From positions 1-64,000 of the forward strand of contig NZ_MZGX01000005.1 in NCBI RefSeq assembly GCF_002051585.1: DNA of 64,000 nucleotides. Reading direction: 5' to 3'. The DNA is from Ruminiclostridium hungatei (lineage in GTDB: Bacteria; Bacillota; Clostridia; Acetivibrionales; DSM-1351). Both the position numbers and the translations under genes were made by a program. Positions 56,630 to 64,000 of the stretch are shown here, in pieces. Under the pieces are notes generated by a model. That model did no database searches. It had not been told where the DNA came from and saw only the letters and a list, made by a program, of their open reading frames with translations. The stretch's first letter is position 1, and the number at the start of each line of letters is the position of its first letter.

Positions 56630-56674
56630 TAAAGGAGGCCGCACGGGTTTTGCCGGTGCGGCCTCCTTTACTGT
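56630..56674 (+). terminator. Strong intrinsic terminator
   Basis: A 15-base perfect stem, TAAAGGAGGCCGCAC paired with GTGCGGCCTCCTTTA, with an 11-base loop. Confidence 0.85.
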
Positions 56675-56716
56675 ATTTAAAATGTAAAATACGGGTTCCG
56701 TGCTTCTTAGAATTTC

Positions 56717-56836
56717 CTACTCAAGGATATGTCTTGAAATGAGACGACGGGGATTGAAATATCTTTTACGGCATTCCTCAGCAATGTTTGCAGCAAATTG
56801 GCCTTCTGCAATTAATTTCTTGATTACTGCCCCTTG
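56717..56836 (-). pseudogene. Minus-strand coding fragment of unknown family
   Basis: The minus strand reads VIKKLIAEGQFAANIAEECR, then KRYFNPRRLISRHI, to a TAG at 56719. The amino-acid make-up looks like genuine protein (amphipathic helix, then a basic tail), but there is no start and the upstream part is missing. I do not recognise the family. Confidence 0.4.
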
Positions 56837-56842
56837 GAACTG

Positions 56843-56968
56843 GTAATAAAGGCTGCCAGCCTAGGGGGCTGGGCGTATGCCCGTGGAGGTTGGACAGCAG
56901 CGTCAATTATAGGATTCAGCCTGCCTATTCTTGCATTTCTTTATTATCTTACCGGTAAAGGCAAGTGA
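56843..56968 (+). pseudogene. C-terminal remnant of an MFS transporter
   Basis: The frame reads LGGWAYARGGWTAASIIG, FSLPILAFLYYL, TGKGK and stop. This is the end of the loop before the last helix, the last helix itself, and the tail of a major-facilitator drug transporter (the AYARGGW element is typical). Everything upstream is gone. The remnant lies back to back with the minus-strand fragment, suggesting a deletion joined two broken genes here. Confidence 0.6.
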
Positions 56969-57077
56969 TTGACAAGGAGGAACATTTCTTATAAATTATG
57001 GGTGTATTGTTTATCTTCACGATTTAATTAATTAAGTAAATTTGAATCAAAGGATTTTAATAAAAGGGGTGGGGAAT

Positions 57078-57842
57078 ATGGAGAAGAAAATTGCAATTAT
57101 TACGGGAGCCAGCGGCGGAATAGGCAAGGAATTTACCAGGCTGATGCTGCGGGAGGATGTCAGTGAGGTATGGGCAATAGCCAGAAATCAGGAGAAGCTT
57201 ACAAAACTGAAAGCTGAATTTGGAGATAAAATAATCGCTATCTCAAAAGATTTATCAAAATCAGATGAATTACTTTCAATAGGAGAGCTGTTAAAAAAGC
57301 AAAAACCAGTCATAGCATATTTAATTAACAATGCAGGTCTTGCAAGGATGGGGGCTTATAAGGATTTTACCGCTGAAGAGATAATGGATACAACAAATAT
57401 CAATTGCATTGCTCCGGCCGTTTTGTGCACACTATGTATCCCGTATATGACAAGGGGGAGCAGAATACTTAATATTTCATCTGCAGCTTCCTTCCAGCCG
57501 TTGCCCTACCTGAATCTATACTCAGCGACCAAAGTTTTTGAAAGATATTACTCCAGAGCATTAAACCTGGAATTGAAAGGAACAGGAATTACGTCCACGG
57601 CTGTCTGTCCGAGCTGGGTGGATACAGAACTGCTGATCAAGGAAGTCAATGGCAAAAGCATTGACTTTCCAGGTATTGTAACACCTGAAGAGGTTGCAGC
57701 AAAGGCACTGAAAGATGCCAGGAGAGGAAAAGACATGTCTGTTTGTACACTGTATGTCAAATATGAACATTTCCTGTCAAAACTGTTTCCTCAAAAGATA
57801 ATAATGAATACATGGCTGCGCAAGATAAAAAAATATATGTGA
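57078..57842 (+). CDS. Short-chain dehydrogenase/reductase
   Basis: A 254-residue NAD(P)-dependent SDR with TGASGGIG near the N terminus, a cofactor-choice segment VWAIARNQEKL (Arg suggests NADPH), NNAG (INNAGLARMG), a catalytic Ser in ILNISSAASFQP and YSATK (Tyr and Lys). Substrate unknown. ATG 57078 has GGGGTGGGG directly ahead; the frame upstream to 57042 is not needed. Monocistronic as far as can be seen. Confidence 0.9.
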   Translation: MEKKIAIITGASGGIGKEFTRLMLREDVSEVWAIARNQEKLTKLKAEFGDKIIAISKDLSKSDELLSIGELLKKQKPVIAYLINNAGLARMGAYKDFTAEEIMDTTNINCIAPAVLCTLCIPYMTRGSRILNISSAASFQPLPYLNLYSATKVFERYYSRALNLELKGTGITSTAVCPSWVDTELLIKEVNGKSIDFPGIVTPEEVAAKALKDARRGKDMSVCTLYVKYEHFLSKLFPQKIIMNTWLRKIKKYM

Positions 57843-57984
57843 CACAGGTGCGGGGCATGGAATTTACATGTTTCCAGTGGATATATTCAGCCGGTTTGGC
57901 AAAGGATAAAGGGTATATATACTTTGAAAATATGAGAATCCAGACTGATAAGCAGCGGTTATGGTAATACAGGAGAATTAATTT

Positions 57985-58554
57985 ATGAATAATGATAAAA
58001 GGGAGCTGCTCCCGGAACAACGCGAAGAAATACTCAGAATATTGAAGGGCCGTTTTGAGAAGAATATGGACCGCCACAAAGGACTTGAATGGGATCTGGT
58101 GCAAAAAGAGCTGGAGGCAAAGCCGGAAAAACTGTGGTCCCTTTATGAAATGGAGAGAACCGGCGGGGAACCTGATATTATCCATGATAAAGATAAAAAT
58201 ACTGACCGGTGCATTTTTGTTGATTGTTCCGCAGAAAGTCCAAAGGGCCGCAGAAGTGTCTGCTATGACCATGAAGCACTGGAGTCCAGGAAAGAGCACA
58301 AGCCGCAGGACAATGCCGTTGATATGGCTGCCCACATGGGCATAGAGCTTTTGACGGAGGAACAGTACAGGGAGCTTCAGAAATTTGGACAATTTGATAT
58401 TAAAACTTCAAGTTGGGTGAAAACGCCTGATAATATCAGAAGGCTGGGAGGCGCCATCTTCTGTGACCGCCGCTATGACACGGTCTTTGTGTACCACAAT
58501 GGGGCTGAATCCTACTATGCTGCCAGAGGGTTCCGAGGCCTGTTAAGGGTCTGA
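57985..58554 (+). CDS. DUF4256 family protein
   Basis: A 189-residue cytosolic protein that I recognise as DUF4256: LPEQREEILRILKGRFEKNM, LWSLYEMERTGGEPDI, FVDCSAESPKGRRSVCYDHE and FDIKTSSWVKTPDNIRRLGG, with the terminal YYAARGFRGLLRV. Function unknown. AGGAGAA precedes the ATG. The R1 element copy C lies just downstream. Confidence 0.88.
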   Translation: MNNDKRELLPEQREEILRILKGRFEKNMDRHKGLEWDLVQKELEAKPEKLWSLYEMERTGGEPDIIHDKDKNTDRCIFVDCSAESPKGRRSVCYDHEALESRKEHKPQDNAVDMAAHMGIELLTEEQYRELQKFGQFDIKTSSWVKTPDNIRRLGGAIFCDRRYDTVFVYHNGAESYYAARGFRGLLRV

Positions 58555-58649
58555 ATTTTTAAAGGCTGCCAATAAATAATAAGTTCAGAAATTCAATTGA
58601 CTTTTTGTTTTCAGATGTTACTTGAGGGGTAATATAAATATGAAAAGTT

Positions 58650-58811
58650 ATAAAGTCAATTACGGTTGAAACCTTCGCCTTCCAGGCGAATATGTGCTTT
58701 TAAGCATTTTATTTAAAGGTTTCAACGGTTTGGGTTTTAAGGAGTCTGTACTTCAGGAGGCTTTATCCTCAAACCCAAACTATCGGCTTTCAGCCGATAG
58801 TAATTGACTTT
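58650..58811 (+). repeat. Repeat family R1, copy C (best-preserved cloverleaf)
   Basis: Outer stem AAAGTCAATTAC (58652-58663) with GTAATTGACTTT (58800-58811), 12 of 12 paired. Arm 1 is GGTTGAAACCTT/AAGGTTTCAAC enclosing TTCGCCT-TCC-AGGCGAA and TGCTT-TT-AAGCA. Arm 2 is GTTTGGGTTT ... CTCAAACCCAAAC. Arm 3 is TATCGGCT-TTC-AGCCGATA. It ends 21 bases ahead of the next start codon, so it may form the 5' leader of that gene. Confidence 0.88.
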
Positions 58812-58831
58812 TGGCAAAGGAGATAAAAAAC

Positions 58832-59011
58832 ATGAGTGCTAAGGAACAGGTGTTGGAAGTTATGAAGTCGGCAGGGAAACCTTTAAGTGCCGGAGAGGTT
58901 GAGAAATTATCAGGCCTGGAGCGCAAAGAGGTTGACAATGCATTTAAGGAATTGAAAAAGGAAAATTCCATCGTTTCTCCGGTTCGCTGCAAATGGGAGC
59001 CTGCAAAATAG
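58832..59011 (+). CDS. Small winged-helix-like protein
   Basis: A 59-residue protein (MSAKEQVLEVMKSAGKPLSA ... EVDNAFKELKKENSIVSPVR) that reads as a single winged-helix domain: helix, helix, recognition helix, then the wing with KWEP. It is probably a DNA-binding protein of the type found next to MarR-like or HTH_20 domains; its target is unknown. AAAGGAG lies before ATG 58832; the upstream TTG at 58811 is the last base of the R1 element and is rejected. Confidence 0.75.
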   Translation: MSAKEQVLEVMKSAGKPLSAGEVEKLSGLERKEVDNAFKELKKENSIVSPVRCKWEPAK

Positions 59012-59137
59012 ATTTGGTTTAATGCCGCTGGCGCTTCATCAGGCTCAGGCGGCTTAATTTTTGTTCCGGCAGGGTAATAGTGGGAGTCTGAAAGCCGGGC
59101 GGCAACGGATTTTTAATTTTTTTGAAGGGAGAAATTA

Positions 59138-59740
59138 ATGGGGAATACGGACAAGTTTGAAATGATAGCTGATATATATGACACTTCTGAAAGGATTCAA
59201 ATCGCCAAGGTGGCTTCAAATGCCATTCGTAAATGCCTTACTGATGCCAAAGGCAAGACAGCCATTGACTTCGGGTGCGGAACAGGCTTGGTGGGAATGG
59301 AGCTTCTGGACGATTTTAAATCCATGCTTTTTCTGGATACGTCACAAAAAATGCTTAAGCAGATAGAGCAAAAGATTTCTGCGTATAATATACAGAACGC
59401 AGCAACATTATGCTTTGATTTTGAAAGGGACAGCCTTACGGGTTTAAAGGCCGACTATATTTTTATGGCTCAGGTTCTGCTTCACATTAAAGATATTGAG
59501 CCGGTTTTATCCAGATTATATGAGGTTCTGAGCCAGGGAGGGCATCTGCTTATCGTAGATTTCGACAAAAACGAGAAAATAGACTCGGATATGGTGCATA
59601 ACGGCTTTGATCAAAGAGAGCTAAGTGAAACCATGACTGAAATAGGATACCGCAATGTTCAAACTGAGACTTTTTATACCGGCAGCAAGCTGTTTATGGG
59701 GCAGGATGCGGCTATGTTCATTCTGGATGCTGTCAAATAG
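59138..59740 (+). CDS. Class I SAM-dependent methyltransferase
   Basis: A 200-residue enzyme with motif I AIDFGCGTGLVGMEL, an acidic end of strand 2 (LFLDTSQKML), motif II-like FDFERDSL, and post-III LSQGGHLLIVDFDKNEKI. It transfers a methyl group from S-adenosylmethionine to an unknown small molecule. GAAGGGAG lies ahead of the ATG. It stands alone. Confidence 0.88.
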   Translation: MGNTDKFEMIADIYDTSERIQIAKVASNAIRKCLTDAKGKTAIDFGCGTGLVGMELLDDFKSMLFLDTSQKMLKQIEQKISAYNIQNAATLCFDFERDSLTGLKADYIFMAQVLLHIKDIEPVLSRLYEVLSQGGHLLIVDFDKNEKIDSDMVHNGFDQRELSETMTEIGYRNVQTETFYTGSKLFMGQDAAMFILDAVK

Positions 59741-59929
59741 AGCCGGAAGCAATTCAGGAAGCTCATAGAAAATTTACATGAGCTGAACGCAGCCTAGTGT
59801 TTTCCTATTGCAGCTTCATACCATTGCTCGAAAGCAGCTACTAACGAAATAGTACCATAATTTTCTATATATCGAAATAAAAGTTTATCGAAGAACCCGT
59901 GGAAACAATGAACCTGCTCCGTTGCAGGC

Positions 59930-60421
59930 TCACTCCGCCAGCAGCTTGACGATATGCTTCTCAATTGACTTGGGGCTTTTTACCGGTGCAAAGCGGGAGA
60001 TTACCTCACCTTTTTTATTTATGAGAAATTTAGTGAAATTCCATTTGACATTGGTGCCGCCAATTCCGCCTTTTTGAGACTTGAGCAGGGAATAAAGGGG
60101 GCTTTCATTCTGTCCGTTCACTTCGATTTTGTCGAACTGCCGGAAGGTAATGCCAAAACGACCTGTGCAAAAGCTTCCTATTTCCTCGTTTGAACCGGGG
60201 GCCTGGTTGGCAAACTGATTACATGGAAAATCAAGAATTTCAAAGCCCTGGCTTTTATATTTATCATACAATTCCTGCAAGCCGCTGTATTGAGGCGTAA
60301 ATCCACAGCCTGTGGCCGTGTTGACCACCAGCAACACTTTGCCCTTGTATTCGGACATGTTAACCTCGTTACCCTTCGCGTCTTTTACCATCAAATCATA
60401 AAGTTTCATTTTGTTCACCAT
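59930..60421 (-). CDS. Glutathione peroxidase-family thiol peroxidase
   Basis: A 163-residue peroxidase with Cys39 (NTATGCGFTPQY) in place of selenocysteine, Gln69 (FPCNQFANQAPGS), Trp127 and Asn128 (KWNFTKF), the full catalytic set. In anaerobic clostridia such enzymes usually take electrons from thioredoxin and reduce peroxides. Together with KatG it indicates real exposure to oxygen. AAGGAG lies directly ahead; whether ATG 60421, GTG 60418 or ATG 60409 is used is uncertain. It is divergent from the PadR operon. Confidence 0.94.
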   Translation of the reverse strand: MVNKMKLYDLMVKDAKGNEVNMSEYKGKVLLVVNTATGCGFTPQYSGLQELYDKYKSQGFEILDFPCNQFANQAPGSNEEIGSFCTGRFGITFRQFDKIEVNGQNESPLYSLLKSQKGGIGGTNVKWNFTKFLINKKGEVISRFAPVKSPKSIEKHIVKLLAE

Positions 60422-60554
60422 TCTCCTTAGCCTTTAAATTTTTAAAACATATTTTATACAATTAAATTATATACAATTTAAATATGGCAGTCAAGCTATT
60501 TGTTTAAAGTATAGCCTGGAAATACTTGCTCACTCATTTTTTTGACGAATACAT

Positions 60555-60597
60555 TTGACACTTTTGTTATCATATGTTACTGTTAACATATGATAAC
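60555..60597 (+). promoter_or_regulatory. Promoter and palindromic operator of the PadR operon
   Basis: TTGACA at 60555-60560, a 17-base spacer, and a weak -10 TACTGT at 60578-60583. A perfect 14-base inverted repeat, GTTATCATATGTTA (60566-60579) and TAACATATGATAAC (60584-60597), fills the spacer and start region, fitting autorepression. Confidence 0.8.
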
Positions 60598-60615
60598 GAA
60601 AAATGAGGTGCGGCT

Positions 60616-61608
60616 ATGTCAATCAATCACGCTATTTTGGGAATGCTTAGTTACAGGGAACTGACAGGATATGACTTGAAAAAGATAATTCAGGACTCTT
60701 CTTTCATGCACTGGTCCGGGAACAACAATCAAATATATAAATCTCTTACCGAGCTTCTGGCCAAGGGCATGGTGACCAATGTAGTCAGGCATCAGGAAAG
60801 TGCTCCCACGAAAAAGGTATATATGATAACCGATAGAGGACTTGCTGCTTTAAAAGAATGGGTGCTGTCCGAAGCTGAGCCCATGGAAATTAAAAAGCCA
60901 TTTCTTGTGCAGCTTGCATGCTCCAGGCAGCTCAATACCGGTGAAATGAATATAATGCTTGATGGATATGAAAATCAGGTTAAAATGCAGTTGCTTATGG
61001 CACAAAAAGGCAAACAGGATATAACGGCAGGGGGAAATGCGCTGGAAGCAGCAATATGGAGTCTGATTAACGATAATATAAGAAGAACATTTGAAAATGA
61101 GCTGGGGTGGCTTCAGGACCTGCGAAAGGCCATAGCCCATATTCCCAATGAGAATGACGTCAAGGCTGACAAAGCCGGTGAGAATACGGCGGCAGAAACC
61201 AGCCATGGAGAAAAAGGCCATAAGAGTATGAAATATACCGTTAACAGCTATAAAGAAATAAGGTACGTTCATTTTAATGAACCGGAGACAAAGCTGGAAA
61301 CTGAAAGAAATATTCTGGACGTAATCGGTGCACTGGTTGAAAATGATATACAGTTTGCACTGTTTGACAGTGAAGTACTTTCAAGGGATTTTCTTGAACT
61401 CAAAAAAGGCCTGGCCGGAGCATTGCTCCAGAAGTTTGCCATGTACCGGATTAAGTCTGCAATCGTTGTCAAAGGTATCGACGGCCTGGACAGTAAATTC
61501 ATGGCTTCCATCTCCGAGAGTGCAAAGCATAATATCGTTAAAGTATTTACCGATACAGCCGATGCGGAGAAGTGGTTCTTAAGCCGGAAGCAAAATGAGG
61601 GACTATAA
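60616..61608 (+). CDS. PadR-family regulator fused to a DUF4180 domain
   Basis: A 330-residue protein. Residues about 1-175 are a PadR regulator: winged helix (AILGMLSYRELTGYDLKKII ... NQIYKSLTELLAKGMV), then the Vir_act_alpha-type helical part ending ELGWLQDLRKAIAH. A charged linker leads to a C-terminal DUF4180 domain (about 210-325: LFDSEVLSRDFLELKKGLAG, ALLQKFAMYRIKSAIVV). The next gene encodes DUF4180 alone. The fusion suggests that DUF4180 is the sensing or partner module. A palindrome over the promoter points to self-repression. Confidence 0.87.
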   Translation: MSINHAILGMLSYRELTGYDLKKIIQDSSFMHWSGNNNQIYKSLTELLAKGMVTNVVRHQESAPTKKVYMITDRGLAALKEWVLSEAEPMEIKKPFLVQLACSRQLNTGEMNIMLDGYENQVKMQLLMAQKGKQDITAGGNALEAAIWSLINDNIRRTFENELGWLQDLRKAIAHIPNENDVKADKAGENTAAETSHGEKGHKSMKYTVNSYKEIRYVHFNEPETKLETERNILDVIGALVENDIQFALFDSEVLSRDFLELKKGLAGALLQKFAMYRIKSAIVVKGIDGLDSKFMASISESAKHNIVKVFTDTADAEKWFLSRKQNEGL

Positions 61609-61643
61609 AGGAAAATTAAAAAAGTTGAGAGGAGGATCAAATA

Positions 61644-62012
61644 ATGAATTATACCTTAACGGTAAAGAACGACCTTATTGTGAATATCAACAGCGCAGAT
61701 ATCCTGATAACCGATGCCCAGTCCGCTCTGGACCTTATGATGAATGTGAAATATGAGACGGGCTGCAGCCGGCTTGTGCTTGACAAGTCAGCAATAAGTG
61801 AAGAGTTCTTCAGACTCAGCAGCGGAATGGCAGGAGAAGTCCTTCAAAAATTTATAAATTATCATATGAAGCTTGCTGTAATAGGTGACTTTTCCAGGTA
61901 CACAAGCAAGCCCTTGCATGATTTTATATATGAAAGCAACAGAGGCAGGGATATTTTCTTTGTGGACAATATGGAGCGAGCGGTAGAAAAGCTGGAGAAT
62001 GCCGGAGTTTGA
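61644..62012 (+). CDS. DUF4180 family protein
   Basis: A 122-residue protein matching the C-terminal domain of the preceding PadR fusion: DAQSALDLMMNVKYETGCSR, LVLDKSAISEEFFRLSSGMA, GEVLQKFINYHMKLAVIGDF, then a tail with FVDNMERAVEKL. The fold is STAS-like in appearance, but the function is unknown. It is 35 bases after the fusion gene with GAGAGGAGG ahead, so it lies in the same operon. Confidence 0.88.
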   Translation: MNYTLTVKNDLIVNINSADILITDAQSALDLMMNVKYETGCSRLVLDKSAISEEFFRLSSGMAGEVLQKFINYHMKLAVIGDFSRYTSKPLHDFIYESNRGRDIFFVDNMERAVEKLENAGV

Positions 62013-62071
62013 ATAACAACGAAATACCATCTAATCGCAAAAAAACGTAAAAAAAGTAATTGTGGATAGGC

Positions 62072-62100
62072 TTGACAATTAAGGGATGTTTAGTTAAAAT
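62072..62100 (+). promoter_or_regulatory. Promoter ahead of a non-coding interval
   Basis: TTGACA at 62072-62077, a 17-base spacer, TAAAAT at 62095-62100. There is no gene-sized frame for 420 bases beyond it. Confidence 0.65.
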
Positions 62101-62106
62101 TGAAAT

Positions 62107-62335
62107 GTCATTCCCAATTCACAGCAAATATGCAAGAAGTAGAAATATAGATAAATTTCAAAGAAAAACATAAAAAAGAGATGAGATACGTGTATTTTGA
62201 TAATTTGGGGGTTGTTAAAGGCTGGTAGTGTACAGATGAACTATTGATTTATTAATCTGTACGAAGCTTTATAAATATCTTTAGAATGATGTAGCTTACC
62301 CCATTATCTGTATGCTGATGGGAGTGGGCTTTTTT
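62107..62335 (+). ncRNA. Candidate small RNA of about 230 nt
   Basis: The interval begins at the predicted start of the promoter at 62072-62100 and ends at a terminator. Between them are an 8-base inverted repeat GTACAGAT (62230-62237) / ATCTGTAC (62255-62262) and only one tiny frame, 62181-62228 (MRYVYFDNLGVVKGW), with a weak ribosome site. It may be a regulatory RNA, a leader with a short peptide, or an unused transcript. Nothing matches a riboswitch I know. Confidence 0.45.
62293..62335 (+). terminator. Intrinsic terminator of the candidate small RNA
   Basis: Stem AGCTTACCCCAT paired with ATGGGAGTGGGCT (one bulge, two G-T pairs), followed by six T. The remaining bases to 62525 show no gene. 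Confidence 0.8.
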
Positions 62336-62525
62336 ATATGTAAAAATTCTGAATGTGCTGATCGTCGCCGGGTCGCGTTAGCATATGATGATGTTATAAT
62401 TTATCTGGTGTAGCACATTTCTGTGTGAAATGGCGAAGCTATGTCCTCTTATTATTGGAGGCAAAACTGACGAGGCTTTTTTGGCAGTCAGCAATTATTG
62501 ATAAAATGAAAGGATATTTTTTATA

Positions 62526-63203
62526 ATGGCGGATGAGCGCAAAATAGTCTTTGAAAGAGAAGATGATGTCGGGAAATTACTGTTGTGGGAACATTTTATA
62601 AATGGTAAGAAGGAGTATGAACTCCTGATAAACGGAGTATTCATTATGGCCACATACAATTCCTTATCCTCTGAGCTGTTAGTAAAAAATGCCGTCGATA
62701 AATTAGATATCAGAAATGGCAGTCTCCTGATTGGAGGCTTGGGTCTGGGATACTCAGTCAAGCAAGGCTGCCAACACAGTGACAAAATTGAAAAAATAAA
62801 GGTTGTAGAATTTAACCCTTATGTCATAGAGTGCAATTTGTCAGTATTGCATGAATTAAATGGAAGATTCCTATCCGACAGTAGAGTAGAATTGTTAAAT
62901 GACGATTTCATAAAATACATAAGATTTACCCGCGAAAAGTTTGACATCATATGCATGGATATTGACAACGGACCAATGCTGATTGTTAATGAAGGAAACA
63001 AAGATGCTTACGCCACTCCGTTTTTCAGCAGAATCCTGGAGGTGCTGAATGAGGGAGGGGTATTTGTCATATGGTCCTGTAACAGTGATGACCAACTGCT
63101 GAGTGATATGCAAAAGATATTCCCTAAGTGTCATGTGGAAGAAGTGTATGAACAGCACAATGGTGAGGCTGTGCCTTACTATTTGTACTTTGCATTCAAG
63201 TGA
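62526..63203 (+). CDS. Spermidine-synthase-like SAM-binding protein
   Basis: A 225-residue protein with the Rossmann core of the spermine/spermidine synthase family: LLIGGLGLGYSVKQG (motif I, GGLGLG), KVVEFNPYVIECNL, VELLNDDFIKYI and FDIICMDIDNGPM (catalytic-loop region), then LNEGGVFVIWS. It is short and lacks the typical N-terminal beta domain. Some such proteins are methyltransferases rather than polyamine enzymes, so the reaction is uncertain. AAAGGA lies 15 bases before the ATG. No polyamine genes adjoin it. Confidence 0.8.
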   Translation: MADERKIVFEREDDVGKLLLWEHFINGKKEYELLINGVFIMATYNSLSSELLVKNAVDKLDIRNGSLLIGGLGLGYSVKQGCQHSDKIEKIKVVEFNPYVIECNLSVLHELNGRFLSDSRVELLNDDFIKYIRFTREKFDIICMDIDNGPMLIVNEGNKDAYATPFFSRILEVLNEGGVFVIWSCNSDDQLLSDMQKIFPKCHVEEVYEQHNGEAVPYYLYFAFK

Positions 63204-63453
63204 CATTATGTGAATTTTATTAAATAATCAATTATCAAATAATTTTTTTATTTTAATCTGATATCAATCAACAACAGGACAACAGTCATATCCCATAAAC
63301 TATAATCAGTTATAATCAAAAAAATCATACTGTCATAAATATTCAAAAAGCAAGTTCTGCTTTCAATCTTAGAGAGAATAGTGTTCTGCCTTTTTCAAGG
63401 TCATCAGGTATCTGACCGCTGAGCTTTTTAGGCGCATAAACAACAATAAAAAA

Positions 63454-64000
63454 GTGGGTGGTATTTTGATTTTTACAAATAGAAAATATAACATACTGGA
63501 CATTGTAAGGCTGTCATTCCAGTGTGCCCCGGTACAATCGGCCATTTTATTATTTAATACTGTTATCGGTGCACTGGTACCTACTTTTTCAGTATTGGTA
63601 ACAGCGAGTTTTATTGACAAGGTTCTTCTTATGCCAAAGGGCGAAAAAAACTTCAGTCATATAAGTATTTATATTGCGCTTATTGTAATCATATTGAGTT
63701 ACGAAAAACTGATCGGTCCCTCTATAGGGCTGGTCCGCATTGGATATGACAAAAGGCTCAGGCTGACGGCGAAAAAAGAAATGCTCTATCAAAGAGCACG
63801 ACTAAAATACAAACATATGGAAAACGCCGAGACCCAGGATCTTGTAAACCGCGTATGTGATGGCTGTGAAGGCAAGCTTGCAGGCTTGTTTGAAAACTTC
63901 ATGGGTTTACTGAATATCATACTCAGGGTTGTAAGTATTGTAGGAATACTTGTGGCATATATATGGTGGCTGATCATAATACTGGTTGTTTTTTGCATTC
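63454..64000 (+). CDS. ABC transporter transmembrane domain (5' part, cut by window end)
   Basis: The frame is open to the window end. It reads ILIFTNRKYNILDIVRLSFQ ... ILLFNTVIGALVPTFSVLVT ... RIGYDKRLRLTAKKEMLYQR, then MENAETQDLVNRV and further helices. This is the start of a type-1 exporter membrane domain (lantibiotic or lipid exporter class), normally followed by its ATPase. There is no ATG at the N terminus: GTG 63454 or TTG 63466 are the candidates. The frame stays open back to 63382 (FFKVIRYLTAELF), so an upstream non-ATG start is possible. The 63204-63453 gap holds no other gene. Confidence 0.78.
   Translation, partial: MGGILIFTNRKYNILDIVRLSFQCAPVQSAILLFNTVIGALVPTFSVLVTASFIDKVLLMPKGEKNFSHISIYIALIVIILSYEKLIGPSIGLVRIGYDKRLRLTAKKEMLYQRARLKYKHMENAETQDLVNRVCDGCEGKLAGLFENFMGLLNIILRVVSIVGILVAYIWWLIIILVVFCI

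Noticed and set aside
59930-60421. Selenocysteine glutathione peroxidase
   Set aside because: The active-site codon is a normal Cys codon, not TGA.

Overview
The window comes from a mesophilic cellulolytic Clostridium of the Ruminiclostridium type (the R. cellulolyticum / R. papyrosolvens neighbourhood). Three things point there: AT-rich Firmicutes-style DNA with strong GGAGG ribosome sites; a GH10 xylanase ending in a type I dockerin, so a cellulosome enzyme, with the relic of a second dockerin enzyme beside it; and a D-psicose (allulose) 3-epimerase that resembles, from memory, the well-studied R. cellulolyticum enzyme. No rRNA, tRNA, CRISPR array, prophage or intact insertion sequence was seen.

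Layout. 0-7.8 kb: cell-envelope and regulatory genes (peptidoglycan-binding/DUF4474 protein cut by the window edge, DUF5104 lipoprotein, AraC/GyrI-like regulator, hydrolase, VanZ-like protein) and a MacB/FtsX-type ABC exporter. 7.9-10.7 kb: a perR-katG peroxide operon behind a near-consensus promoter with two PerR boxes. 10.8-15.2 kb: DUF4491 protein, remnant of a sugar-binding protein, divergent LysE exporter / MocR regulator pair, DUF2200 protein, nitrilase-family amidase. 15.2-17.6 kb: GH43-dockerin relic and the GH10-dockerin xylanase. 17.7-19.8 kb: TetR regulator, CPBP protease and amidohydrolase.

19.8-41.7 kb is the most striking region: a divergent catabolic locus with six paralogous FAD-dependent oxidoreductases (PF12831 type), allulose 3-epimerase, a YesM/YesN-type two-component system, a carbohydrate ABC importer without its own ATPase, two zinc alcohol dehydrogenases, an FGGY kinase and a PfkB kinase. 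No glycoside hydrolase is present, so a free sugar, polyol or sugar acid is the likely substrate. One oxidoreductase is a natural miniature lacking two internal blocks. This is the best candidate for an undescribed pathway.

41.7-47.4 kb: acyl-CoA synthetase-like enzyme, an OmpR-type two-component system and a beta-propeller lipoprotein. 47.4-51.1 kb: a probable antiphage pair, a TIR-NB-ARC-TPR protein whose reading frame has a TGA in the TIR domain and a PD-(D/E)XK nuclease-like protein, with a shared 15-base upstream motif. 51.3-52.9 kb: an exported RCC1-repeat protein built from a duplicated 600-base block and flanked by inverted copies of an intergenic repeat. 52.9-56.6 kb: a second two-component system and an ABC-2 exporter, both preceded by 11-base phased TTTAAC repeats. 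57-64 kb: SDR, DUF4256 protein, small winged-helix protein, methyltransferase, glutathione peroxidase, a PadR-DUF4180 fusion followed by stand-alone DUF4180, a candidate small RNA, a spermidine-synthase-like protein and the start of an ABC exporter.

Two intergenic repeat families recur. R1 (about 163 bases at 15508 and 58650, plus a 41-base deletion form at 27551) folds on paper into a cloverleaf with 12-base terminal inverted repeats. R2 (27477, 51329, 52782, with related words at 35791) is about 75-125 bases long.
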